The notes under the pieces were generated by a model that saw only the letters and a list, made by a program, of their open reading frames with translations, was not told the DNA's origin and did not search any database. 64,000 nt of DNA from the NCBI GenBank assembly GCA_002236755.2, contig NBZP02000054.1:2883366-2947365 (forward strand). The letters run 5' to 3'. Positions 31,650 through 43,480 of this stretch are shown here, in pieces (position 1 is the first letter of the stretch; the number at the start of each line of letters is the position of its first letter). This stretch comes from Dothistroma septosporum (lineage: Eukaryota > Ascomycota > Dothideomycetes > Mycosphaerellales > Mycosphaerellaceae). The position numbers were made by a program, and so were the translations under genes.

Positions 31650-34260
31650 CTATGCCTTGAACGCGTCTGGCCATTGTTGCTGCGCCGCCGCGATATATGC
31701 TTGTCTCGCATCGCTTCCAGCTTTGGTCTCGTCCAGTAATTGCAGACCTTGCTGCACTTGCTGTAGCGTCATTTTGGGTGAACTCAATGTGCTTCGCAAT
31801 CCCTTCGCGTTCTTGGACTTCGGCTCTTCTGCTTCATGCTTGAGTGCGTTCCTCATGCGCATAACAGCATGGATGTGCGCCGCGCTTTGTTTGTGCTTCT
31901 CGAGCTACTCCTCGCTGCGTTGCTCAATCGATCGTGAGTCCAGTTTGCTGAGGTAAAGTTCTTGGATGATTTCTTGCACTTGCTTTGGTAGAGGTTCCGA
32001 GAGATTGTCAAGCGCAAGCTTTAATCGAGCACTGAGTTCGTGGCATCTCGGGTGACTTGAGTCGATGTTCTGAAGAGCCAAGAGGCACTTAAGGGTAGGG
32101 AGGTATTTTCCTGTGGAAACAGTCAGTACGTGAGCTCGTTGCATACGGACTGCTTTGAGAGGATTTACTCCGCCTGAGGTAGACCTCGAAACCAGCCACC
32201 TGCCCATCAGTGTTCATCGGGCTGAGCTCCAGCAACGGCGTAAGGTACTTCATCGCCTCCTCTAGTGGCTTGTCTCCTACGCTCTTCAGTAATCCTGCGC
32301 CCTTCGGATCTTGATCTTCCTTCTTCGCGTTCCCCTCGTCGTCTTTCTGTGGTTGTGATTTCTTGGTAGCAGCTGCTTTGCGATCGGCTTCAGCTTTTTC
32401 GGCTTCCTTCTTTGCCTTCTTCGCTGCCCTTTTCTTCTCGGCGGCGGTCTCACCTGTGCCATTAGTATGTCCGCTTACAAGTTCCGGTCGGTCATGAAGT
32501 AAGAGGCAAATTTTGATGGCGGATAATGCGGCTCGGGTGAAAAAGGGATGTTCTCGTAGCCTATCCTCCCATCTTATCATGTCAACGTAAGCGCGGACTA
32601 CTCCTTTCCGCAGGCTGAAGGAGTGGAAGTCGAATTGATCTTCTTGCCATACTTCGAAAATGTCGTAGACTGACTTGAAGCGCTTCATCGCCAGGCTGAG
32701 GTTGCCCTGTCGCAAGTAGGACTCGCCATCCTCGGTAATGAACCACACACATTGCATATCGAGCAAATCGCCAAGCGGCCCACCAACGGCTTCCTTGCGA
32801 GTGAACAAGCCCATCGTGTGGACTGCAGATTGGTGCTCGTCATTCCTGAGTTGATATTTGGCGCACTTTGTGTTGATATATCGATCTTTCAAGTCCATCT
32901 CTCGTGCCGCGTTCATTGCTTTCGAAGCCGTGTCAGTATCCCCAAGATGTTTGTATATTCGCGCTTTCGTCATGTGGTAGGTGTAGTCGGTCTTTGAGCG
33001 ATTTAGAGCTATTGCTTTGTCGATGTATTGTTGGGCCCGGTCGAGGTCGCGCGAGAGGTAGTAGTTGTAGTGTTGTGCGAGAAAGTAGTTGACGCTGAGA
33101 GGCCAGAGGTGTGCTTTGCTGTCGCCGTTGGTCTGGTGTGAGCCGTCGATACTGCTATCCCCTCCGTTCTCTACCGCACCACCGTTCGATTGCGGTTCCT
33201 CCGCTGCGTAGCCTTGCGCAAGATGCTGGATAGTCTGCAGCTTCTCGGGATCCGAGTAGAGTTGCTTGACATTCGCAAAGGTGCTTGGTACACCCCTGGA
33301 GAACATTCGCCGCAAGTAGCTATCAGCGTGTTTCCGGAACGCCTCGCCATGTAGAAAGTCGAGCGGTATGCGTCGAGCGGCATCGTTGCGTTGGCTCTGG
33401 TCGGCATACGACTGGTATATCTCTCGCAGCTTCTCCTGGTCCTCAGCCTTTTCACGGTCCAGTCCAAGCGTCTTCTCGAGACCTTCGAAGTATGCTCGCG
33501 TCTCCGCATTCCTGCGCAGTAACGCGCGGTACGCCTTTTCTGCCTCATCCCGTCTCTCCAGCTTCAACAGGTATTCTGCCTTCAGCTCCATCACGGCAGT
33601 CCGGTCCAAGGCTGCGCGGTATATCGAGTCAAGGTGCTCTAGTGCCCGGCTATAGTCTCCTTGCTCTGCAATGATCGAGTTCTTGTACAGGACTGCCTCG
33701 GCATGCTCCATATCCGAGCGTGGTGGAGGCTGCTTCAAGGTCTCCTCGAAGCGATGCAGCACGTTCTCCGCGGCTTCCAGATCGCCTTTCAGGTGCAGCG
33801 CCACTGCCAGTCCGGTCCAATTCTGCCTGAGCTGTGGCCGTGCCTGAAGCATCTGATTGCGGCTCTGCTCGAATCCGACAAAGTCGCGCATCTGGACTTG
33901 CAGCAGAGCCAGATCGCGCTGAATCTGCTGACTGTCGGGATCGAGCTTCAACGCAAAGCGGTATGCCTTGATTGCTTCCTCCCAATTCTTGACGCTTCGA
34001 TAGAGCAGGCCGTACACGTGCCAGCACACGTGCGACTTCATCGAGTTCTTCAGCGCCAACTTGCACAGCTCAAACGCCTCATCCTGCTTGTCCTGGTTGT
34101 TCAATATCAACGCTTTCATCGCCTGTGTGTCGCCATGGTTGGGATGTTTGCGGAGGATCTGTTCGGCAGCCTTGAGGCCCTTCTTGTACTGCTTGGATTC
34201 GTAGTGTTGCACCAGGTGCCGGAACAGCGTTGCCTCCTTGGACGGGAGCGGTGCTGCCAT
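31650..34260 (-). CDS. NAT1: NatA auxiliary subunit NAA15/Nat1, with in-frame stop
   Basis: This is the TPR subunit of the NatA N-terminal acetyltransferase that anchors Naa10 to the ribosome. Exons 34260-32169 and 32110-31650 (58-nt intron, donor GTAAAT, acceptor CCACAG). The start PSKEATLFRHLVQHYESKQY and the TPR series (AYRFALKLDPDSQQIQRDLA) are typical; a lysine-rich stretch (EKKRAAKKAKKEAEKAEADR) matches the family. In exon 2 the conserved reading is broken by TAG at 31907-31905: the frame reads EQRSEE, stop, LEKHKQSAAHIHAVMRMR and runs on in the same frame to 31650. Read-through length is 850 aa; the stop gives 765 aa and removes 84 C-terminal residues that look conserved. A tyrosine codon (TAC/TAT) is the likely ancestor. 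The frame also opens upstream by TTG to 34308, but ATG 34260 is the start. Confidence 0.85.
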
Positions 34261-35005
34261 ATTGGCGGGGCTCGGTGGGACGCTCGCAAGAGTCGTATCG
34301 AAGACCAATGTCTATGTCGTGCGGTCGTGGGCGCGGAGGTCAATGGCTGGTGGTGGAGGAGCAAGGTGCACGATCCGGTTCCTGGACAGCGCTGGTGCTC
34401 GTGCTTGCCAGTCAAGTCCTCACACATGCGATTCTCGGAAAGCGAATAAAGCAGTCAATGCAGTCTTGAAGTCCAGCCACGCACTAGCGAATGTGTTTTC
34501 AGGAGGAGACGACGGGATAGAATTGTCGGAAGCTCTATCGAAGCGTTGCAAAAGCTCTCCCTCCGCAGACGTGAAAGCCACATCAGGCACGTCAGTGCCG
34601 CCAAGATTACATGTATCCACCAAGCTCGTCAGACCACTTCACCTTCACGCAAACCTTTACACGTGATGGGTTTCACGCTGGTCTCTTGGTATTTGATTGC
34701 AATAGCGCAGGTACCCACGTATCCACCGTGCTCGCAGTGCAATTCACTGCGCGTCGCGACCATCCAAAGGTCTCTGACACGCAAGATAGCCAATCCACCC
34801 CGGCACCTCCATACATCAAGTCACAAACGCCTCGCTCGATCTTGAGAACATGCTTCCTCGCCTCTCTATACCTGAAACCTTCGCTGGCACATGCAACACG
34901 CCGCCCACTGACAAAACAAAGGACAACGACTATGACTTCACCGCATCAAGCACAGAGTCCAGCTTCTGCGCGCGCGCTCTTATAGTCTCGTCCCAGTGAG
35001 CTCCG
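34261..35005. other. NAA15 promoter and KIN1 3' region
   Basis: These 745 bp lie upstream of NAA15 and downstream of KIN1, both on the minus strand. Only random ORFs were seen. Confidence 0.5.
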
Positions 35006-38000
35006 CTATAATTTCAATTCTTTGAGGATCTTCTGCGCCATGTTCTTGTACTGCCAGGTGCCGCCCTCCACCTTCTTGAATTGAACGCCGTGTAGGCTGA
35101 GCAGTGGCACTTTCACCACCAGTATTTCGAACCGAAGCATCATCATTTCGCCCCCCAGGTCCGACTGCACGTGAGTGCTCGTCTCTCCTGCCGGTCGTGT
35201 TTGAGACGCTCGTGGCTGCGAGTTTGGCGGGTCTTCTTCCGAATCATCCTCTGACTGTGTGTAGCTCGCTTTCGGTCGTGGTCCACCAGGTGGCGCCGCT
35301 CGCGGCTCCTCCTTGTCGCCATTTGCACGATCGCGAAAACCTCCAAAACTGATCTTACGTCTGTGACCGGCCTCTACGGATGAGGTCAGCGCCTGCGCTC
35401 CTGATGGCGCAGTCTCATCAGCAGCAGGCTTGCTCATGATGCTTGGGCAGTGCTTGCAACTGAAGCCGCCCTTGATCTCTCGATATTCAACACTAAGCTC
35501 ATTCAACACGCGAATGATGTCGCTGCGAATGAAGTTGAGTGGCTTGTTGCTGGTCGTGGAGACGCTGAAGAGGCCCTTCAAGTACACTGGCTTCATGTTT
35601 GGGCTTCCACTGCCATTCTCCTTGTCCGCCGTCTCTTCAACGAGTTCCTGAACGGTTTCTTCCGGAACATCGGTGGTTCGCGCATCTTGTCTCCGGGCAC
35701 GTCGAACTTGCATACTTTCTTTACGTGCGTGGCCCATGGACTTTGCTCGATTAGCCAGGGAAGCTGTCGGTCGGGATGACTCGACGTCAGATGCTGCGTC
35801 CTTGATGCTGCTTCCCTGGTCAAAGGATACTTTGCGATCCGTGCTCCCAGAGGAGGTCATCGGGGGTCTCATAGAGGAGCCTTCGGACACGCCACGTCTG
35901 GTAAAACGCCTTCTGAGGTCGCTTGAGTTGACACTTACGGACCGACCTAAGCCATGTGTTCGTCTCCGCTCGTTGCTTGCAGTATCGGCGGCCTGTGGTG
36001 GTGTCAGAAGCTCGCCGGGAGCAGTTCCGTCCGTCTCGTGCCTCGCCGTCTCTCGCGTCTGACTCGCTTCCCTCGTCCTTCGCATACTGAAGCTTCTCCT
36101 AGGACCATCACCGGGTGTGTTGTAGGCGGCGAGTGCTGGAGGCGGATGGCTTGGCCTGTCACTTCTGTCCCTCCTGCTCAATCTTCTTATGAGACCTATT
36201 GCACCGCTCTCCTTCCTCATATGGCCTGATGACTTTGGCTCGGCAGCCGGTTCTACGATCGTGGGATGTATATTGGTGCCTGGCGTATGGGTGGGGTTGG
36301 TGGTATTCAGGTTGGTGTTTCGAAGGTCATGTGCCACCTCATCTTCGCCATGCGTTCTTGCGCGTGGGCGATTGCGACCGCCTGTGGGCTTCTCGCCCGC
36401 CATCTCGTATGTAGAAGTGTTGGTGTGTGCGGCGGCTGGAGGCGCAAGATCTGGTATAGGCAGAGGCTTCTCTCCTGGGCTTTGAGGGAGCGCCAAGGCA
36501 CCGGGATTATCTTCGCGAGCTTCGCGTTCTTTCTTCTCTCGGGCTAGATAGTAAATTGAGATCAAAGGATGATATGCGTTTATCGGATCCGATCCGATCT
36601 GTATGGCTTCAGTGGAGGGCGTGTTCAAAGTATCTCGACTCGTTGTAGAGCTCCTGCGCTTATAGAAGGCGCCAAACACGCCACGCTTCTGGTCGGTCTC
36701 AGGCGGAGCCTGGAAGTTCCGCTTCTCTTGTAGATGAATGGCTCGTTTGTACTCTTCCGATTCCAGAACCTTCGTCAATTGCGAAGTGATCGTCTCCGCA
36801 TCACCGAAATCAAAGCCAGTCATCTTGTCGATCACAGAGGAGTCGAGTGGCAGCTGCAACGGTTTTCGTGCAGGCAGGTAATTGTCAGGCGGTCCACTGA
36901 AGCCTTTGGTCATCCAAGGATGGTTCATGATCTCCTGCAATGTTGCCCGATCGCTGGGATTCGTGTTAAGCATTCGAGCGATCAAGCTTCGGCATTCTAT
37001 TGGCAGTTAGTGCTGCTACCAGCCAATGGTGGGCCTGACTTACCAGGACTTAGCCAAGGTGGGTACTCAACGACGCCCTTCTTGATCTTGGCGTGCAATT
37101 GAGGCATGCTCTGATCGTCAAACGGCACCTTCCCACACACCAGCACGTATAACACAATGCCGAAGCTCCAGACATCAACCTCTGGCCCAGTATATTGCTT
37201 AGCCTGCAGCAATTCGGGCGCGGCGAAGTACAAGCTTCCGCAGAACGTCTTCAAGTGGTCCTTTGGGCTGAAGAGATTAGATAGACCAAAGTCGATGATC
37301 TTGATGTCGCCAGTCTTGCTGATGAGAATGTTCTCAATCTTCAGGTCTCGATGCACAATGCTGTTTCGATGGCAGTAGTCCAAAGCGCTGGCAATCTGGC
37401 GGCCAAATTTCCGGGCTTGTTTCTCCTTAAGCCGGCCGTGGCTGATGATGTAGTCGAGCATCTGGCCTCCATTCACGTATTCGAACAGCATATACCAGTG
37501 GTAGTTGGTCCTCACAACATCACGCATAAAACAGATATAGGGGTGATCCACCAGCGTCACGATTGCTGCCTCGCGCGCCGTCCTGATTTCCTTGGAGTGA
37601 TCCGCTCGCTCGCGCTCCTGAGGTGTACGATGCTCGCCATCGTTGCTTTGCCGTGGCACAATCTTGACAGCCACTTGCTCTCCAGTCTCCTTGTTCCGTG
37701 CGAGTTTCACTTTACCCATGCTACCTGCACCGACCGTCTTGCCCAACTCCCAATGTCCAGTCTGGGCATCGATAGTCGTTCGCCTGCGCAAGTTCGGGTT
37801 GGTGCTCGACCTCGTGTCGGGATTGTGCGAGCTGGGCGCAGGCGTCGGCTGGTCGTTGTAGCGCGAGGCAGTACGCGCGTGGGTCTGACGCCTCATGCTG
37901 TCGCCGCGCTGTGGATGTGCATTGGCGCCATTTGCAGTCTGATCGCGCGATTCGCTCCTTCGGTGAGGGGTGGAAGTGGAAGCGTTCGGGTGGGCGACAT

Positions 38001-38232
38001 TGGACTGCTCAAAGTCATGCCGAGCGACCCTTTCGAGATTGCCCGATGGCTGGCGGCTGTGCGAGGACGACGTCGCTGCGGTCTGCGACATTGACCGACG
38101 CGGCGAGGTAGGAGCGGCAGAAGCAGGAGCAGCTGAGCGGTGGGCAGTGCTGCCAGCGCGATGGGGCGTGTACTGCTGTTGGCCGTGGTGGGAGGAGGTG
38201 CGAGTCGGTAAGGCAGCGGCGGCGGAGGACAT
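35006..38232 (-). CDS. KIN1: Ser/Thr kinase Kin1 (PAR-1/MARK family)
   Basis: Exons 38232-37044 and 36996-35006 (47-nt intron inside the kinase domain) encode 1059 aa. After a disordered Ser/Thr/Pro-rich N-terminus the kinase domain starts at about residue 161 (WELGKTVGAGSMGKVKLARN), with catalytic loop YCHRNSIVHRDLKIENILIS, DFGLSNLF, and an activation loop LKTFCGSLYFAAPE whose Thr is the LKB1-type phosphosite. HPWM marks its end near 425. A long disordered region with many basic/Ser segments follows, and the C-terminus (VHGVQFKKVEGGTWQYKNMA type, ending LKELKL) is a KA1 membrane-binding domain. Yeast Kin1/2 and fission-yeast Kin1 act in polarity, exocytosis and septation at the cell cortex. 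No key residue is missing. Confidence 0.92.
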
Positions 38233-39194
38233 GACGGCAGCGGGCGTGGTGTATGCTGCTATATGGAGCAAGCCGAGTTGGTCATGAAACACGGTCTGCA
38301 CGTCCAACACGCAACAACGCTTGCTCTTCACCGGCCTCTGCCTGCGCGCGCCGCGCACTCACAGCGGAGATGCTTCAGCTTACAGGAGCAGGGCAAGGTG
38401 TGTCCGGCGGTGCTAGCTCGGTGCAGTGTCGTCGCTGTCGTCGTCGATGAGCGACTATCGCGCAGGCTGGATGGTCATGTGTGGTGGTGTGGTGCAGCGT
38501 GAGCGTTGTGTGTTGGCACAGCTGACGAGACGGGTCGCTGGTGTAGTAGGGATCGCGCGGGCGTGTCGATTGCAGCAGCAGAGTAGAGCTCACTAGTCGA
38601 TGAGGAGAGTTCACACGCCGGCAAGGAGATTGGGCCTGCACGTCGCCCACAAACAAGGGTTCGACATCGCTGATACACTGTGCGTGCGGTACGGGTACAC
38701 AGCGCCGCCGCGCCTACATGTGCAACACCGAGTATATATAGTTGGCATACAGCTAGGGGGTGGTAGACAAAACGAGTCCATCGAGATCCCACGTGTATGG
38801 GATGTCAATCCAGCAGGAGATGCCCTGAAACAGATACGAGGCCCGCGATCAGGCTGAAAGGTCATATGATCGTAAACGGCGCATCCACACATCGCCTCCG
38901 AACGTTGTTAGCGTGAAGCGTATCTTGGCCTGCCGCTGCTGCCTCATCGCTGCGTGTTACATACCTACTACAGTACCTGGGCGTGCTGTCCTGGGCAGAG
39001 TAAGACAGCAATCCTTCACGTGCACACCGTTCGACTAAAACCACCACCATAACAGCACACCACACAGCAAGACCCTACACGCTGCACTGTAGCATGTCCA
39101 GTGCGCACTGTCAGTCGCCGGCTAGGTAAGTCTTGCACGCGCACAGCACTGCTAGACGGACAAACTCAGTGCTGGCCATGAATGCAGACTAAAC
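38233..39194. promoter_or_regulatory. Divergent region, KIN1 / GPATCH1
   Basis: A 962-bp divergent intergenic region. It carries long leaders as expected for KIN1 and a TATATATA-like element at about 38733-38740 (GAGTATATATAG). No small gene is supported. Confidence 0.5.
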
Positions 39195-41303
39195 ATGTCC
39201 GCGAAGCGCCCCAGAGCCGCATTTGAATCGGAGCCCACCGGACCGCCGCATTATGCTCCATTCGTCCTCTATGGCACACCGCTGCCAGCATACGATCCCC
39301 AAAGCCGAGACGACGGCAGCTATGTGCCTGTGTGGAAGCAAGAGGTGACAGACGAGCGCGGGAGGAAGCGTTTGCATGGCGCCTTCACGGGAGGCTTCAG
39401 TGCGGGCTATTTCAACACCGTGGGCTCAAAGGAGGGTTGGACTCCAAGCACATTCGTCTCCTCCCGTGCAAACCGCGCCAAGGCCCAGCAAGACGGCAAG
39501 CAGCAACGCCCGGAGGATTACATGGACGACGAGGATCTCGCCGAGCAGGCCGAGGCGCAAAGGCTCGAGACGCAGGATGCCTTTGCCGGTCTAGGTAGCA
39601 CTATTACCAATAGCGCAGGGCGAGGCATGTTCTCGGACCTGTTCAAGACCACCGGCGACACCAAAGGTGTCAAGCTGTTGCAGCGTATGGGGTGGCGCCA
39701 GGGTCAAGGAATAGGACCGAAAGTCAGACGGCGTGCTCAGGGCGATAAACGCGGCGAAAGTCACCTGTTCGCGCCTGCGAACACACGTATGATCGCCTTC
39801 GTTCGAAAGACAGACCGCAAAGGTCTCGACCATGCTGGGGAAGCTCGTCTCGGCAACGCCGGCACCATACAGGAAGAAGATGAAAATGGTGGCGAAGATG
39901 CAAGGATTTTAACGACTAATCGTGCGAAGGCCAAGCCGAAGCCGAAGCCTTTGAAAAGATCGGGCTTTGGCGTGGGTGTGCTTGATGACGCTGGCTCTGA
40001 TGATGAAGATCCGTACTCAATGGGGCCTCGCATCAACTACAACAAGATCATTGGAGCTGGTAAGAAAAAGAACAAGGGGGTCCTTGTTGGGAGTACTGCC
40101 AATTCATCGGCCACGAAGCCATCGCTTGTGACGAGAAACCTTACGCAGCGTACTAACAATGTCTCCAACTTCAGGAAATGCCATGATGGTCGTCTGCCGC
40201 TGGATGGATTCGTGCTAGCCGCTGCTGCATTGACGATCACGCATGCGCAGGAATATCCTCCGCCTCTAGTGCCCGCTGGTTGGAGACCAGATCAGCAGAC
40301 CAGCGGTGTGGAGGCCAAAGCTGGCACGTATCAGTCTACTGCAGATGCCGCAAAGGCATCCTCACTGGATGCGAAATCTCGTGCAGCGCTTCTCGGCGAG
40401 AGACAGCTACCTGGGAAGTCAATTTTCGACTTCATTAAACCGGAAGCGAGGACACGACTGGCAGCCGCGACGGGCAAGAACAATTTACCTCAAGCCTTAG
40501 GCGAAAGTGCGCCCGCTGGCTTCCGACAAAGTGATGCGGAGAAGCGCCGCACCCTTTGGACTCTGGTTCCACGCCTTGACAGAGAAACGGCGGCAGCCGC
40601 ATTGCGGCGGGGCAACACTGGGTGGATACCTTATGCTGAGGACGAAGATAAGCGTGCCAGGTACAAGTACTTTCTGGAGCTGAGCGAGGGTCTGCAGTCG
40701 AACTTGCCTGAGCGACCGAAGACATTCTCGCTGGAAGAATGGACCAAGGAGCTGCGCGAGTTTGCCGAGGCGGCAGAGATCTTCAGGCCCATGTCGGGAC
40801 TGATGGCCAGTCGATTCACGTCTTCGACTAGTGCTGGACCCAAGCTGGCTTCTGATGCGCGGGATACCGCACCACTGTCTCCAAGCAAGGAGGAGGATCC
40901 AGCAGAGAAGGCTGCAAACTTGGGCATGTACGGCCCAATGACTCGCTCGCGGCAGGCATTCTACCCCACGCGACTATTGTGCAAACGCTTCAATGTGAAG
41001 CCGCCAGCGAATGTGGCCGCGGGGAGCGCAACCGAAGCAGATGCGGCACTTGTGGAGGAGAGCCGACGACTACATGTCGTCAGTCAAGCGAGTCTTGATC
41101 GGATGATGATGGAAACCAGCTTCAAGCCACCAAGCTTCATCCCTCGTGGAACCGAAAGCGGCTCAGTCGGAACGCATGGCGTTGGATCCACCGAGGCAGA
41201 GCATGTGAAAGTCGATGCAGAGAGGAACGATGCGATTGAGGGACAGCGTGCAGGGGATGAAGTTTTCAAAACAATCTTCGGTAGCGATGATGAAGATGAC
41301 TAG
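39195..41303 (+). CDS. G-patch protein, GPATCH1 (DUF1604) family
   Basis: A 702-aa ORF without introns. The N-terminal DUF1604 domain is clear (FVLYGTPLPAYDPQSRDDGS, FTGGFSAGYFNTVGSKEGWT, PEDYMDDEDLAE). The G-patch follows at about residues 150-195, with GVKLLQRMGWRQGQGIGPKV as its glycine-rich core. Further conserved parts include KSIFDFIKPEARTRLAAATG and the late segment YGPMTRSRQAFYPTRLLCKR, where FYPTRLLCKRF is typical. The protein belongs to the spliceosome-associated GPATCH1/CG-like family; G-patches activate DEAH-box helicases. The C-terminus is acidic (FGSDDEDD). One stretch near residue 315 (NNVSNFRKCHDGRLPLDGFV) reads straight through, so no intron is needed. Confidence 0.9.
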   Translation: MSAKRPRAAFESEPTGPPHYAPFVLYGTPLPAYDPQSRDDGSYVPVWKQEVTDERGRKRLHGAFTGGFSAGYFNTVGSKEGWTPSTFVSSRANRAKAQQDGKQQRPEDYMDDEDLAEQAEAQRLETQDAFAGLGSTITNSAGRGMFSDLFKTTGDTKGVKLLQRMGWRQGQGIGPKVRRRAQGDKRGESHLFAPANTRMIAFVRKTDRKGLDHAGEARLGNAGTIQEEDENGGEDARILTTNRAKAKPKPKPLKRSGFGVGVLDDAGSDDEDPYSMGPRINYNKIIGAGKKKNKGVLVGSTANSSATKPSLVTRNLTQRTNNVSNFRKCHDGRLPLDGFVLAAAALTITHAQEYPPPLVPAGWRPDQQTSGVEAKAGTYQSTADAAKASSLDAKSRAALLGERQLPGKSIFDFIKPEARTRLAAATGKNNLPQALGESAPAGFRQSDAEKRRTLWTLVPRLDRETAAAALRRGNTGWIPYAEDEDKRARYKYFLELSEGLQSNLPERPKTFSLEEWTKELREFAEAAEIFRPMSGLMASRFTSSTSAGPKLASDARDTAPLSPSKEEDPAEKAANLGMYGPMTRSRQAFYPTRLLCKRFNVKPPANVAAGSATEADAALVEESRRLHVVSQASLDRMMMETSFKPPSFIPRGTESGSVGTHGVGSTEAEHVKVDAERNDAIEGQRAGDEVFKTIFGSDDEDD

Positions 41304-41344
41304 ACCATGCTTGTTCCCTACCAAGCACAATCTCATGGGGACCT

Positions 41345-43121
41345 TCAGGATCTTCCAAAACTTCTTCCTAGCCATTGTATGCCGCGCCACGTGGATCTGA
41401 ACACCTCGATCGTCTGCACAGTCCCATGAAATAGACCGAACACGAACAACGCAAGCCAGCTCAGGAAGAAGCATACAACGAAGCCGACCCAGTACGTGCG
41501 GACAGTGTAGTCAACGCCAACGAGCTGCATGCTGAAGTAGCTGGTCATCAGGCTGACTGGCAAGAACAAAATGCTAGCTTGGGTGAGTAGTAGTGTGATC
41601 CTCGTCAGGCGTTCAACATCTACAGACTGCTTGATCGCAATCAGATTGAAGTTCTAGCGTCATCACACGTTAGCATTAGTTCACCCCGGCAGCTTCTTCA
41701 GGCGCAACCGGACTCACCATAGCAACAAGCGCGTCCTTTTGACTAATGTACTCCTCCACCTCCGACAGAGCGTACAAATCAATCACATCCCTCAGGCGCT
41801 TGAACCTCACCCGAGCAGCACTACTAAGACTCACGCCCATCAAACTCACCTCCTCAGTAACGACCGGCCGCACAGTATCCAACGACGCCTGCGATGACGA
41901 AGTCACAACCTGCGAGTTATGCAACGACGCTGCGGACGCCGTCTGTGGCTCCAGCAAACGATCAATGATCCGATCGTAGCTTGAATAGTGCTTCTTCAGG
42001 ACACCCAGCTCCTTTCCGATCTCGTCAAGACGGCCAATGTGGCCAAGCTTTGGTTGTCGGAACATCTCGACTCGCAGCTTATTCAATTCAATTCCGTAGC
42101 GGCTTTCTTTGCGGGTAACGAGAGTATAGCTGTTGTGCCAATTTTCGAAGAGGTAGTAGAAAAGTAGACCTGGGGCGTCGGAATGCCGGTGGGCAGTCTC
42201 TTCTGGTGTGTTACCTAGTCTGGTGCGGAGTGGCAGCAGTGTCAATGGATTGTGTGCCAGTAGTGGCTCGTTTTGAACGGTTGATAGCGAGCGGAATACG
42301 GATGCCAGGTTTCGACGAGTTTGGGCCAGGACTTGAAGTTGAAAGGCGCTGTAGTCCCTTTGGGTGAACGGGAAAACATCTTCATTGATGGAGATGACCG
42401 TCTGATCCTCACAAAGTATCAACCAAGTCCACACCCTGGTGCAGTGAGGTATGTAACTTCCAGAGTCATCGTCATCTGCGCAATGGGGCCGCTTCGTCCC
42501 GTACAACGAGTTGAAGCCTATGCAGACATATTGCCGGCCAAAGTCGATCGACGAATAATGCCAGATGTTATCAGCGGTCTTGTACAGATTCCCGCGTGTT
42601 ACAGAGTCTACGCTCGAGGCCGACGAGTGCTCCGATATCTCGTCCAACTCAGCCGCTTCGGCGTCTTTACTTTCCGATGTGCTCCAGTAATGGTGTTTGA
42701 TAGACCTGGGCAGTGTCGAACGGGAAGTAGAAGACCTTGGCAGCCTTGGATCGGAACACATCAGTGCGAGTAAGCGAGGGGAGAAGTCGTATCGTTTCGC
42801 TAGTAAGCTGATTAAGGGCCGTTCTTCGAAGGGATATGATAGGTTGATCCATCGTGTGCTGAGTGATCCTGGCCTCTCCGAATCGAACAAGGATTGTACC
42901 GATTTGCACGACAGGTCGAAGCCAGCCCAGGCAGCATCCTCGCTAAAGTCCACGATGAAGTTGCTCGTATCGTAGTGCTCTACTCGGCCGATAAGTTGTT
43001 CGATGGTGGAAGGATTGTCGAGGTCGGTGAAGCTCTTGTACACGGTGCCATCCCCAATTGCAAGATAGTAGTCACAAGCAATTCGCGTGCCTCTTGGATG
43101 TTTTCCATCCGGACTTGTCAT
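41345..43121 (-). CDS. CorA-like membrane protein without GMN motif
   Basis: Exons 43121-41718 and 41653-41345 (64-nt intron) encode 570 aa. The long N-terminal cytosolic part contains ISLLAKRYDFSPRLLALMCS and a C-terminal helix with YALSEVEEYISQKDALVAM. Two transmembrane helices close the protein: ITLLLTQASILFLPVSLMTS and YWVGFVVCFFLSWLALFVFG. This is the CorA/Alr1 two-helix arrangement found in a large family of fungal proteins. The pore signature GMN, expected right after the first helix, is not present: the sequence reads TSYFSMQL. Magnesium transport is therefore doubtful. The short first residues before ATG 43121 (TTG-started extension) are not counted. Confidence 0.8.
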
Positions 43122-43480
43122 CTTGAATGCTTGGAACAACATCCATCATGAACGGGCAGCGGGTCAAAGGCAATACTTCTACCGTTGCAGTGGCTCTCGT
43201 GACGCGAGCAGCATCATGTTGAGAGACGCTGATGACCACGTTCAGGTCCTCGCAGACAAAGGCAAGTCTGCACAAAGGGACCTAAGCGGGCAGGCAGATG
43301 AGACACGACTGCACCTGTTCGTGTCCTGTGGCTGTGGCTCGGGCCAGATCGTTGACTGTCTCCACATTTGATCGTGTGACAGATTGTAGGAGTCACGTTA
43401 CGCGCGCAGTATGGGTAAACCGAACGGCACGAGAGTATCTCTCCAACCCTTCGATGCATTGATTAAGCAAATCTTACAGC
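43122..43480. promoter_or_regulatory. Divergent promoter, CorA-like / GNAT
   Basis: About 360 bp between two divergent start codons. No other element was recognised. Confidence 0.5.

Noticed and set aside
34261..34308. Upstream extension of NAA15 by 16 codons
   Set aside because: It starts at TTG rather than ATG; the family start (MAAPLPSKEATLFRHL) is at 34260.
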